DNA of 64,000 nucleotides, from positions 5,445,714 through 5,509,713 of the forward strand of contig NC_135777.1 of the NCBI RefSeq assembly GCF_028453695.1, written 5' to 3'. Below the pieces are notes generated by a model, which was not told the origin of the DNA, made no database searches, and saw only the letters and a list, made by a program, of their open reading frames with translations. Of this stretch, positions 24,291 through 35,582 are shown in pieces; the stretch's first letter is position 1; each line of letters opens with the position of its first letter. Origin of the DNA: Augochlora pura (Eukaryota; Arthropoda; Insecta; Hymenoptera; Halictidae). The position numbers and the translations under genes were made by a program.

Positions 24291-25325
24291 CATGAATTAA
24301 TTACAGAGTGTCTGTTTTAATGGCAAGAGCTGCTGCATTTGTAAATTGACTCAATGAATTGCCAAAGAAGTCGACTTTTAATTTATGATTCTTCAATTTT
24401 ATCATGTTTATATTAAATCATTCTTGAAGTCTATTAAATATTATTTGCATTCTCCTCGCGTCTTTATAGTCTCAAAAGTATCGTGAAAGGGTGGTGCTCT
24501 CAGGACATTTGAACCGAGGAGATCGAATTTCTGGCACGGAACGCGCGTCTTGGCCGGTATCGCGCCGCGCGACGAAAGGAATTATTTTACGGCCGCGAAC
24601 ATATTAATAATTAATGCCCAGATATAATTGAACGTCCCGGGCACACGGAAGTTGAATAGAATCACGAACGTGTGTCCCACAGGCATTGAATAAGCGCGAG
24701 GTTGTGAAACGTTGCGGCTTTTGGTTCTCGGGGTAGATTCTTATAGGACGTAAACGCGGAATCAACTAATTAGCAAAATGCATGTATGCAGGATGCGGCG
24801 GATCGCGTGCGCGAACGAAGATTTAAGAAGAATTTTAATTCACGTGTAACCGGTGGTAGCTCTAAATGGGCGACATAAATTTCCGTTTAATTCCCGTGTT
24901 TTTGTACAAACGGCGAGCGGACCCCCGGACACACACAGTTTCTATGCTTTGCACACGAGGGGAAGCTTCCGCGGGTTTACTAATTATAATTACAGATATT
25001 CAGCTTTCGGCCATTCATTGGCATCATCTCCGGCTTTTCTTTGCTTTTTAACTCTTCGCCCCGGGGTTCGACGCTATTCTAATTTTCCCCAACCCCCCCA
25101 CTGGCCCGCTCCTGCTCGCTCCAGATTTTCTGTTCCGTGAATATCCTCCTCTTTTTTTCCGTTGGTTTCTTTATCAGGAAAAAGAAACGTCGATGGCCTA
25201 TCAAAAGGTGCCATCCCCGAAGTAACCGGATGTCGGACATTTCTGTCGAGGTCAGAGGGTAGCTCTCGCGGTATTTAGGTCTCGCTTGCACGGGATACGT
25301 ATACGTCGCGGCGTTCCTCCTGCCC

Positions 25326-25329
<4 letters not shown>

Positions 25330-25377
<48 letters not shown>
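25330..25377. repeat. (AG)n microsatellite
   Basis: Uninterrupted AG run of about 24 units. Confidence 0.97.
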
Positions 25378-25382
<5 letters not shown>

Positions 25383-27158
25383 GATCCGCTCTCGGTAGCC
25401 TAGATTCACTGAGATACTTTCTATTGTGTTTACGGATCGGATTAGAGTACCTTTCGACGTTGTGAAAATGCTCCTCTCGAGGATGAACCGAGAGGCACGA
25501 AAAGATACCGAGGCTGACCCTGCATCGATGGGACACCCCCGCCGATCCAAAAGCAGATTTACCACCGAACACGAGGCACCCCCCTTCGAGCTTCCAATTG
25601 GCCCCGCTTCCATTCACAATTCCGATCTCTCGGTAGAATTCAATTTTTACTCTCCGACACGCTAACAGCGCTCCTTGGAAATTGTTCTCGGGGGTCCTCG
25701 AGCGAAAACTTTTAGGTTATGATAAAAATCCTTTGGTTTAAACCATTTTCTTTACGTTTATTACTACCTTATTTTTTACTTCTAGCACTATTGTCATTAT
25801 TCTTATTGTAGAAATAATTGAATGAGTTTATGGATCTCTATTTAATACTATTATTTATTCTATTAATAAATAACAACAATCTTCTTTGGTTTCAATTTGT
25901 CTCCCCGCGGACGTTACTTCTTTCTCTGGCAGGTGTACGATCACGATTAACAAAAGAATAACAAAAGTGCTAAACAAAAAGAATATCTAAAATAGTGAGC
26001 ACCAAAACAATTGATAACTTATGTGGCGCGTATATTTAAATGCAATTAAATGATATTGAAATATCCAGGATTTACTACACTTACGATGACGATTTCTTGT
26101 AGAGAAATTCAAGCGGCGCTTGGACCGGTAGTTGGAAGTAGATAACGGAAATCGAACAATAGATTCGCGATTACATCGCGAAGAAAGGGCGAAGGTTAGA
26201 ACGCTGTTTTGTGCGCGATACGAGGGATGAAGAAAACTGGACCGATGCGTCAATGTCCGAAACTGTTCAGGCATTCGTTTGCAACTTCGGAGCCTGGATA
26301 CAAGTTGCATTCGCCCCGAAACAGCGAATTGCACCCGTCCCTCGATTCGCGCGTTGTTTTACACGAGGTTGAATACAGCAACGGCGTCGAATAAAATTTG
26401 GTTTTAATTTCTGAAAATGGCAGGATTAATTTTTCGACGAAGAAATCGAAAGAAATTAATCGAAGTAATTTCCGTATGAAAATTAAATATATTTGGTTGG
26501 GGAATACGTTCGTAGCATTTTTATATTTTCTTTTATTTTATGATTTGTTGCTGTTTGACAAAATGTATAATATTCTATTTAATATTCCATTTAATATTCT
26601 ATTTAATATTCTATTTAATATTTATTATTTTTTTTTATTACGTGAAAGTAATAAATAAAGGAGTAATGTAATACTCATTTTAAATTGTTGTAAAATAAAA
26701 GAAAATATAAAAACGCTACGAACTTATTCCCCACCCCAATAGATAATATATGAAGTCTTACGAGTGTCGTTAAATTGTAAGAATAATTATAAATGAAAAG
26801 CCTCGGCCTCTCTTGTCGTTTTCGCGGGTTCCGTAACCCCCCCGGTGTTAACGCGCGACCCAATCCGGAAATTTGAAACAAACGGGGTTCTCGTGATTAA
26901 TTTCCAACGAATCCGCTCAATAAAATACATTGCCTTTTAAGCAGATTTGCCACAGATTGGACGTTCCGATTGCTATTTTAGCGGGGTCACTTTAATGGAA
27001 TTTGTGGGAAAAAGCGGGTCAAAGTATCGGCGCGTCGCTGTCGGGCCGCGAATAAAAATGTAAAAAATAAAGTGTTCTGAAAATAATTCGTGCCGGTTAC
27101 AAGGAACGCGGGCGTAAAAAAATAAAGCGAGAGAAGATGGGAAAGGAGCGCGCGAAAA

Positions 27159-27352
27159 TTGACCCTTTGCAGTCCGCGTCCATTTTAACTGGAAATCTGA
27201 AAATTTTAACTGGAAATTTTATGACTAATGTAACAGACAATAGTTCTTAACAATTTTTTAAATATCAGTAAATTCGATGAAGATTGTTTTGAAACGTGGC
27301 ACGATTATTTTCAGAGGCGTCTTAGAGTCGTCATCCGACCGCAAAGGGTTAA
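27159..27352 (-). mobile_element. piggyBac-like MITE family A, inverted (194 bp)
   Basis: Minus strand: TTAACCCTTTGCGGTCGG, then the palindromic GACGACTCTAAGACGCC centred at 27324, 24 bp in. The other end is TTGACCCTTTGCAGTCCG, with a mutated TTAA. Confidence 0.78.
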
Positions 27353-28568
27353 CAGTGCTAGCGTTTCTAGCGACGATAAGTGTACGACGATTCTCGGTGA
27401 CCGACTGCACGCTGTAAAAATACCGCGAATAAAGCGACTGAAAATAAAGTCGCAAGAGGTCTGAAAATAATTCGGCTCGGTACAAAGGGAGGGTATATAA
27501 AAAAATCTAAGAAAAGAGAGAAAGAGAGAGAGAGAGAGAGGGTTGCCGCTTCGCGATCGCGTAAGGAAAGAAGTGGATTTTCCATTTGGAATCAGCGCCG
27601 TCGAGATGAAACTTGAACCCGGTTAAAAAGGCACCGTTAATCAGCGGACACGCGGCTCCGGAATAATTTCACAATCGATTCATCGAGCGCTAAGGACAAA
27701 GTGAAAACCTCCGCCTCTCCCAGCCGCTCCCGGCCGCTGCGCGCGCCCGCGCGCGCCCCTGCAAAAGGGTATAATTAAAACAGAAAATCCGGAATTAAAG
27801 GAAAGAGCGGGCACAATACGAGAAAGACAGAAATAAAAGGAGCACGGTGGAAAAGAGAAGGTAAAAAACAGCGAGAAGCTCGATTTTAATTATGGTCCCT
27901 CTAAAACCACTCGGCCTCTGAATTAATAAAGAAAGGATTGAAAGATGAGCACAGAGCCTGCCGCTCATCTCTTTTCAATTTCTTCTCGGAACCGGTTAAA
28001 ATCAACGGCGCATTAATATCGGGGCTCCCTTTAAGCCGATACGGAACTGAACGCGCGAACAGAGGCAGAGAGCGAGAGCTACAGAGAGAGAGAGATAGAG
28101 AGAGGAAGAGAGGAGAGCGGCAGCATGGCCGCGGAAGCTCTCTGCAACGTTATCTCGTGCCCGTCCGCGGCGCGGCGAGCCTTTTAAATTAGGCGAGAGA
28201 TTAACCCGCGACACTCGTCGCCTCGTCGAAATGGCTTCTTCCTATTTTCTGCCATTTTTTGATTCCGTTACCGTTCCCGGTTCCTGCAACCCATCGGCCA
28301 CCGAAACGGCCCCCAAAAGTGCTCTGGAATTCGTTTTCGCCGAACAACATTATTCCACCGGTGTCTCAAGGTTTAACCTCTCAGCTGCGCACAACGTGTA
28401 TACGCGTCACAAGGAAATGGCAATGGCAATTTTAGAATTAATAAATAATTGTTCTAAAAATATCCTGAACCGTGCGAAATTTATGACTATGTTACTATAA
28501 GCATTTTGACATGAATCGTAGATGAAATATTTTTATTATAAAATTATTTTTTATTATAAACAGAACAT

Positions 28569-28668
28569 NNNNNNNNNNNNNNNNNNNNNNNNNNNNNNNN
28601 NNNNNNNNNNNNNNNNNNNNNNNNNNNNNNNNNNNNNNNNNNNNNNNNNNNNNNNNNNNNNNNNNNNN
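28569..28668. other. Assembly gap (100 N)
   Basis: Exactly 100 N, followed directly by an (AG)n run (28669-28691). Confidence 0.98.
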
Positions 28669-28959
28669 AGAGAGAGAGAGAGAGAGAGAGACCGTCAAGC
28701 GTCAATTTATAAATAGTAGCATTGACGCGTGGGTGACGAGGCAATCAAAGCGTCGAACAGCTGACACACGGACGCGCGTCCTTCGCAGCGCAACGGATGC
28801 GAGATTCCGGATTCTCGTATCGAGAAGTGCGCGGCTGAATCTCGTTCTCGGCGAGCGGTTCGACATTGAAATGTTTGTCGCTTGCAGCGCTAATTATTAG
28901 GGTGTCCCATTAGTTTCTTCCCTTTTTTTGATGCGAAATGAATACACGATATTTGTTGT

Positions 28960-29812
28960 TTAAGGTGGATTTATCTCTTTCCAAAATTGTTGAAGCTTAT
29001 TTGCAAAATATTCATCTAGGTGCGTTTTTATTTCGCTTATGGATTTGAAAGATTTACCACGGGGAGAATTTTTTAAGAAGGGGAACAAGTGATAATCGGG
29101 TGGAGCAAGGTCTGGGGAGCTAGGAGGATGAGGTAGAACGTCCCAATCAAACTGTAATAATTTTTGCATTACGGCCAACGCAACATTCGGTCTTGCGTTG
29201 TCGCGATGGAAAACGACGCCTCGTCGGTGTCGCCAATTCTGGCCGTTTTTCTGCTATGGCGGCTATTTAATTGATCCAGTTGATTGCAATATTTGTCAGC
29301 ATTGATCGTATCACCTTGAGGAAGGAGCTCGTAGTACACTACACCTTTCCAGTCCCACCAAATGCACAAAAGAACCTTCTTCGGATGAGGTCCAGGCTTC
29401 GCAACAGTTGAAGGTCTATTTTCCTTGGACCAAGTGCGTTTTCGATGCGCAATTTGGTATAAAATCCAAGTCTCATTTCCAGTGACAAGCCTCTTTAAGA
29501 AAGGATCCCTTTCGTGTCGCTGGAGAAGCAAATCGCACGTAGAGACGCGGTTCATAAGGCCGGTCTCCGTCAATAGGTGTGGAACCCGAACTTCATATCG
29601 ATTCGCATATCCCGTCTTGATTAAATGCTTATGTACCGTTGTCTTGGGAATATTAGTGGCATCCACTATCTCGCTCACACTATATCGTGGATTTTCAGTG
29701 AGCACAGTCTTGATAATGTCCGCATCCGTCGTTGCTGGGCGGCCGGTCTTCATCTTTCAACTGGAAATTGCCAGCTCTAAATTTTTTAAACCAATTGCGG
29801 ACGGTCCTAACC
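28960..29812 (-). pseudogene. Mariner DD34D transposase, broken
   Basis: Remnant of the cut-and-paste transposase that would bind the terminal repeats and insert at TA. Visible in order: an HTH-linker remnant (NWFKKF) near 29795, then after a frameshift GRPATTDADII, a helix-turn-helix, WVPHLLTE-like VPHLLTE, and TGNETWILY. The family's first catalytic Asp (TGDE) is Asn, from codon AAT at 29477-29475. LCIWWDWKG follows. At least two further frameshifts occur near 29200-29280. FHRDNARP and PPDYHLF then supply the second and third Asp with the expected 34-residue spacing. The first HTH domain is missing and the C-terminus is short. It cannot be functional. Confidence 0.9.
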
Positions 29813-30010
29813 TAGAAGTATCTGAGATCTCAAAGCACCTAAAAGCTTGACATAACCTCGAACCCAGACGTAACCTAAAACCTTGAAATATCTGCGACCC
29901 AGAAGTACCCAAAATCTTGCGGAGCCTTAGAAACATAGAAGTATCTGAAGTCTTAAAGTATCTAAAAGTTTGACATAACCTCAAACTTCGAAGTACCTAA
30001 AATCTTTGCA
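29813..30010. repeat. Degenerate repeat array inside the mariner
   Basis: Two long related blocks containing TTGACATAACCTC (29847 and 29971 regions), spaced about 120 bp, plus partial blocks (CCAGAAGTACC, AGAAGTATCTGA). It lies where the transposase N-terminal domain would be encoded. Confidence 0.6.
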
Positions 30011-31273
30011 CTATTGCCTTTTTTAAAGCAATGAAGCATAACAGGTCGCAAATGCTTGTTTTTACTCTTCATATTGAACGGTGCAGAAAAAATTTTAAGA
30101 GAGACTTTGTCACCAACGAAACGTACTTTGAAAGAGCTCTGGGACGACTGATACCATAAACGGCTAAGAGATAAGCCTGCATATTTATATAAATACAGCC
30201 ACTTAGAGTCATTCGTAGCGTAGCGCGGAAGAAACTTGTGGGACAACCTAATAATTCGCGGGACGATATTCGAAAGGAAGAAGCGGCGATTCGCGGCGAG
30301 GGCGCACCGTTTTCGTCGATTTCCGAGGGATCGCGACCACGGGTGGCCTTGAACGAGGAAATTCTTTCGCATTGTTCGTCGGTTCTAACGCGATCGCAGA
30401 GCCGAGCGATTCCGGGCGCCTCGCGTCGCCTCGCGTCGCGGCGCACAATTGGCAAACAGGGAAACGACTCGCGCGCCCGTAATTATACTCCGCTTTGATG
30501 TTCTCGTTCGGCGCGCTCTGCCCGAGAACACAATGGAGATTAAAAAAGGAGAAGAGAGGGGGCGAGAGAGAGATAAAGAGAGAGAGAGAGAGAGAGAAGG
30601 GACGAAGGGAGGAAAAACAGGGAAGCTGACGAAAGGAAAGGCTCGTTTGAGTTCACACCCGTTTATTTTGTGCTTTTTCTCTCCGCGCGCCTCCCCCGCG
30701 CTCGCCACCACCCCCACCCCCATCGTTTTTCTCTGTTTATTTTCGAAAAGACGAAGTCACGTTTTTCAGCGGAACGGCTCTGGATGCTCGCGCTTTCAAG
30801 TAGCTCCGGCCAAGCAGCAGAGGCCGCGGCGGCGGCGGCAGCAGCAGGGAAAATATCGCGGTAATAAAGCAAAAAGCCGGGCGCTATGCTATCCCCTCCC
30901 GCTCCCTTTTCGAATTTATCTGCCGCTTTTTTTTTTATCTCCGCGGCAGAAGTTTACTGTCGGCCCAGTGGAAATTTCGTTTTTATGTAACGGAGCAATT
31001 TCGAGAATATACTTTCCCCGATAGACCGGGCCGTTGCGCGCGAGAGCTCGTTTTTTACGCGAAACTTTAAAGCCACGGTACATCAAAGGAGCTTTTGCGA
31101 AAAAAATATGTATACATATATATATATGCGTGCGTATGTATTGTATATATTGTATACTTTGTACATATTGTGTATATAATTTGTGTACACGTATGCACGG
31201 GGACCACCACCCCCGCGTAGAGGGTGTCTCAGAAACGCGCGACGATGTTCCAGGAATCGAATTCCGCGCTAAA

Positions 31274-31505
31274 TTAACCCTTTGTGGACGAGTGGCGGCT
31301 ATCGGCTCATATAATTATAAATAAAATTACAGTTCGCTTATATTATTGTAAATAAATTATATCTGTATTATGAAGAAATTAAGGTAATTGTATATACATT
31401 ATATAAATGTACATAATTGCATACAGTCGTGTATAAATTATATTTCTATTATATACAAAGGAAAATAATTTGTATACATATGAAACGTCGTTCGCAAAGG
31501 GTTAA
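31274..31505 (+). mobile_element. piggyBac-like MITE, A-related variant (232 bp)
   Basis: TTAA at both ends with CCCTTTGTGGACGAG and CGTCGTTCGCAAAGGG. The body is AT-rich, and no clear palindrome remains at the 24-bp position. Confidence 0.7.
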
Positions 31506-32306
31506 AAAGGTGTGTATATGCGTTTACGATAGAAACGTCCAATATTTATTTCTCGTTAACAATAATAAACGTCCAGACATCGCCAGCATCTCGCAATTAG
31601 CCAAAGCAATATTATCCATTCAGCTGCGTCAATTTACTTTGAAGATAAATTTTGTTACGCATTTTATCGATCACAATGGGCGTAGTTTTGTCGACAGAGT
31701 TGTTCTAGAATTACCCAAAACTGTGCGAAATTAATGAACATGTTTCGTAAGCATTTTAACCTAAAAATATTTTTCTTGTAACATATAAAATTGCTATTTT
31801 ATATAATGCAGCAGGTTATGTTGCACAAAGAACGGCGGTCTTTTTCTAAGCATCGAAGAGCAGCGTCGCATTTCCGAAACACCCCGTTATTCAGTTGTGT
31901 GCATGCAGCATCAACGAGAGAACGCGCGAGCGAGAGGGGGGGTTAGGTCCGGCGTGCGATCGTTCTCCGTCGCGTAACCGGCAGATCTTTTTACGACGGC
32001 CCGGTCAAATATTTGCGATTAACGTTGCTCGCATAGTCGAGCGCGACAAATATTTTTCGCCGCGACGCTCCCGAATCGATTCGTCCGCGCGCACCGCGTC
32101 GCCCCGTCCAATGGCAATCGTAGTCGCGCCGTAGTCCCCAAACACCGGGCACGGGGAAAAAAAATATTTTCCAGCACGCACCGGCAGACGCGCCTGTAAA
32201 CAGTGCAATCGTCACTTTGCCGCGACGCGACGCGCGTTGCGACGCGACTGCCGCTGGTAAAATCGGTGTTTTCAATTTCCACACGACCGGACCCCGGCGC
32301 GTGTGT

Positions 32307-32406
32307 NNNNNNNNNNNNNNNNNNNNNNNNNNNNNNNNNNNNNNNNNNNNNNNNNNNNNNNNNNNNNNNNNNNNNNNNNNNNNNNNNNNNNNNNNNNNNN
32401 NNNNNN
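32307..32406. other. Assembly gap (100 N) next to poly-G
   Basis: Exactly 100 N, followed by 23 consecutive G (32407-32429). Confidence 0.98.
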
Positions 32407-32941
32407 GGGGGGGGGGGGGGGGGGGGGGGCGACAATTGGACGGGTCGCCTCTCTCGCCGGCTGCCACTTGTTGTGCCCGGACAGCCAAGGCGACGGCGGG
32501 ATCGATCCGATCCATGGAAACGCGGTCATCTTCTTGTCGATCCAGCGTCTCTTCTTGTCCATTCAGCGTCTATCTTTGTTTATCGAGCGTCTCTTCTTCT
32601 CGATCGCTCGCTCGCTCGGCTCGGCTCGGCTTGCGATAGAGGAGCACGTGCGTGCACGGGGAACGCCGACCGGTGAATACGCCCCCTCGTTTGCTCGAGA
32701 GAGAATCCGCGAGAGCCTCCGACACGAGACAAGAGAGGAGAGGAGGGAGCGACCTCCACGCAACGTGCACAGCCCGGTTTATCGTCGAGCTCGCGATAAA
32801 GCCCCGCTCGCTCTCTCTCTCTGCTATCGCGCCACTCGCTCGCGACGTTTCCGATGGAAAAAAAGTCCTCAAGAAAATCATCCGGCCAGTCTCGATCCTG
32901 TCGATTTTCCGAACTTACTGGCCTTACGACCGCTTTCCAAG

Positions 32942-32990
32942 TTAACCCTTTCAGTGCCGCTCGGAGAAGTTTCGCCCTGTGCGGTAAATA
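32942..32990 (+). mobile_element. TTAA-type element end (B-like, solo)
   Basis: TTAACCCTTTCAGTGCCGC, then the near-palindrome GGAGAAGTTTCGCC at 32963-32976, centred 23.5 bp from the element start. No partner end is found. Confidence 0.5.
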
Positions 32991-33229
32991 TAGATGGAAC
33001 GATGCTAAAAGTCGACGAATCGAACGTCTGATATTTTCGACGACTTAATTTGATGATGTTAACACTTTTGCTGAGTGATCACGGAGATCTCCTATTTTAA
33101 GGTTAGTCGTTGACCAACCGATGGAGAACTTTTCCATTTCGACTGTGGCGACATGTTTCTTTTTTTCTGTTATTAGAAGTTACTTAGGATAAGGTTATAT
33201 TTTTTTATCTTATTATAATATTGCTTTAC

Positions 33230-33458
33230 AGTCGGAGCCATTTTAACTTGAGATCCAAAATATTTTTCCAAACTTGTAGCGTTTCCATTTTAAGTAACCT
33301 GGTGCGTTTTACACATTATAGAATCGATATTTGCGACTCTTGCAATAGTGAACAGGCTCTTATTCGAATGTGGATAGTCTTAGTAAAAATGATTTTGGAA
33401 CGTGGCATAATAATTTTCAGTGGCGACTCAGAGTCGTCGCTCGACCGCAAAGGGTTAA
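33230..33458 (-). mobile_element. piggyBac-like MITE family A, inverted, one end truncated
   Basis: Minus strand: TTAACCCTTTGCGGTCGAG, then palindrome GACGACTCTGAGTCGCC centred at 33430, exactly 24 bp in. The far end keeps GGAGCCATTTTAAC but has lost TTAACCC. Confidence 0.78.
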
Positions 33459-33506
33459 ACCCTTCGCTCTGATACAGACTCTTTTGGCTGGTACTAAAAG
33501 AGTTAA
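33455..33506 (-). mobile_element. K-type TTAA element remnant, abutting family A copy
   Basis: Shares the TTAA at 33455-33458 with the family A copy and ends GGTACTAAAAGAGTTAA at 33506. Similar ends with GATACAGACTCTTT occur at 45859 and, more degenerate, 51953. Confidence 0.5.
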
Positions 33507-33529
33507 ATATTTCAAGAACAGAATGGAAG

Positions 33530-33600
33530 ATATTCCACTGATTAAAGTTCATTTTTTCTACAGAAAAAATTAAGTTTTATATTTAATATTGCCAACCCAA
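33530..33600. mobile_element. Mariner terminus (solo end)
   Basis: Minus strand from 33600: TTGGGTTGGCAATATTAAA, with TA at 33601-33602. Related to the end at 2868. The left limit is approximate. Confidence 0.45.
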
Positions 33601-35238
33601 TATTTAGCGTGTCGCTAAGAAAGATATTGTATAAACGACATCCGCTGACGTAACAACCTATTAATTACTTGCTCGATTACTTGCTTCCAAATGCTACGAC
33701 TCCTAATAAAAATCGTAACGATCCATCGACGGCTGTAAACGATCATACGAGGAGCCGATCAAAGGCGTACGAGGTCGAATGAACCGGCAATCATTCGTAT
33801 CCAGGCGACGCGTCGCGGAAGAATCGAGAGAGCAGCGCGGCGCTTCCGTAAAAAATCGAACCAGTTTCGCGAACGGTTTTTCCGGTGTGAAGCCGCGAAG
33901 CGCGCGGATCACGTTATTGTCGTGCGAAAGAATAAATCTCGCGGCTAACGAGCGATTCCGTTTACGGCGCCAACTTCCTACGGCGGAAGTCTGGCGGACA
34001 GGTTGTCGGTTTCGAGAAAATAAACGGGCGAGCGCGCGTCGTTCCTCTCCGCCGAGAAGTTTCTTCCCGTGCAGCGTACCCGCGACCGCGGAACACCGTT
34101 ATGCACCAGTATCGTTGCACATGCACGATGATCCTAGTCGGTGGGAAGAAGAGGGAATCTGGATCACGATAGGGGAAAGAACTGCGCGCACGGTGGAAAC
34201 CGAAGAGAGCGGACACGACGACGAAGGAGAGGGCGTCGAACCTGTCGCGTTTAGAGGACCGACACGCGACCGTTCCCATGTAAATGCCGCGAGCGTAAAC
34301 CACGCGGCCTTCTGGAGCCAGTTACCGTGCCCTCTTATATTTACACAAAAAGTCAGATCTTGTCCTCAAACAGCAGTCTTCGTAACATATCTTATTCGAC
34401 AGATACAAAGTTATTCGTGCACGAAAACAAAGCAACGAAAGCAGACCCTGCTGCTCTAATTAACTCATTCATAATGTGCTCGTCCGCCTAGCGAGAAGAT
34501 ATTAAATAATTTTATCGAAACTGAAACAAGACGGAAGAATAAACAAATTTTCTTAGCAGAGAACAAACAACAACAAGAGTGCGCGAACGATAGGCGAGAG
34601 TAAATAAAATGTTGTATCAGAAAATAAACAAGGTGGAAGGACAACAACATTTTTTTATCACAGGATAAATAAGCTGGAAGTATACAAAAAAAATTGTTAA
34701 CAGCAAACAAGAGATTAAACAAAATTTCGAATCGAAAACTAAACAGAGAGTAAAATATGTTGTGCCGGAAAAATAAACGAAACGGTGGGATAAAAAAAGG
34801 GGGAACGTAAAGTTAATAACGGCCGAAAGGCAAGCAAAGGCACTGGTCGCAGTGTAATCGGACGGTGATCGATGAACACATCGAGCCGAAGTTTCGAAGA
34901 TTCGCAAAGCGAACGCGTTGTTCCCGCGGCCTTATCTTCCGACTGTTAACCGTGGAAAGTACTTTTTAAATGGTCTGTGTACGATACATAAATAACCGGG
35001 TCATTATTAATAGACGCATTCGGTCGAGCAGCTTAACAGTCATTCCCGAGGTCTCTCTGTATCGATCGTAGTTATCGAGTTACGAACCGGGATAGCTGAA
35101 CCGGCCGGCGGGTATCACCTCTGACCTTTTCCCGCCGGTTGTTCCGCTTTCGAAAGAAAGGGCCGTTTTTTATCGGAAAAACTCGCGCCGCGATATCTCG
35201 ACCCCGGAGCATACTTTAGCAGTTTCGCCTCTGCCCTT

Positions 35239-35264
35239 CTCTCTCTCTCTCTCTCTCTCTCTCT
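35239..35264. repeat. (CT)n microsatellite
   Basis: CT run of 13 units in a pyrimidine-rich stretch (35230-35310). Confidence 0.93.
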
Positions 35265-35515
35265 TACTTTTTTCTCTTTCTTTTTTTCTCTCCCCCTCTC
35301 CGATAGCTTTCTTTTATCGAAAAAACGTAATTCCGCGAACTCGTCCGAATTTACTCGTCGTTGTTCCGTAACAGTTAATTGCAGAGAGCCTTGGAAGTTC
35401 CATGGCTTCTCGTCCGCCGAAGTTTCAGCTTCGAACGATTGTCATTGGCCCAGGGCTGTTCGAAAAGTACCCGGGAGTTATTTTCAATTGTTGCCCGCGA
35501 AGTTTCGAGTGGCCT

Positions 35516-35516
<1 letters not shown>

Positions 35517-35578
<62 letters not shown>
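35517..35578. repeat. (TC)n microsatellite, about 31 units
   Basis: The longest dinucleotide run in the window, uninterrupted apart from its edges. Confidence 0.97.

Positions 35579-35582
<4 letters not shown>

Larger units (their letters stand above)
19111..28896. other. Upstream/intergenic region without recognisable genes
   Basis: Beyond BTB exon 1 this 9.8-kb stretch holds a 17-bp tandem repeat (19232), a hairpin (20866), a LINE-like tail (24139), one MITE (27159), several (GA)n tracts and a gap. Segments 19320-20860, 20960-24130, 24300-25320 and 25380-27150 show no supported gene. It may include untranslated exons or the promoter of the BTB gene, but I cannot point to them. Confidence 0.6.
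28897..30251 (-). mobile_element. Mariner element (1355 bp), defective
   Basis: Terminal repeats TTAGGGTGTCCCATTAGTTT (left) and, on the minus strand from 30251, TTAGGTTGTCCCACAAGTTT. TA duplications lie at 28895-28896 and 30252-30253. It carries a degenerate transposase on the minus strand (see 28960-29812) and a 200-bp repeat array between the transposase remnant and the 5' end. The 5' terminal 160 bp recur at 63021 and the first 60 bp at 48562. Confidence 0.9.

Noticed and set aside
28231..28500. 90-codon plus-strand frame with a protein-like look
   Set aside because: No recognisable domain, no splice signals in frame, and next to a gap; not supported.
28960..29753. Active mariner transposase gene
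   Set aside because: Catalytic Asp replaced, several frameshifts, first HTH missing.
32303..33031. 242-codon frame spanning an N gap
   Set aside because: More than 30 residues are unknown and a glycine run comes from the poly-G tract.
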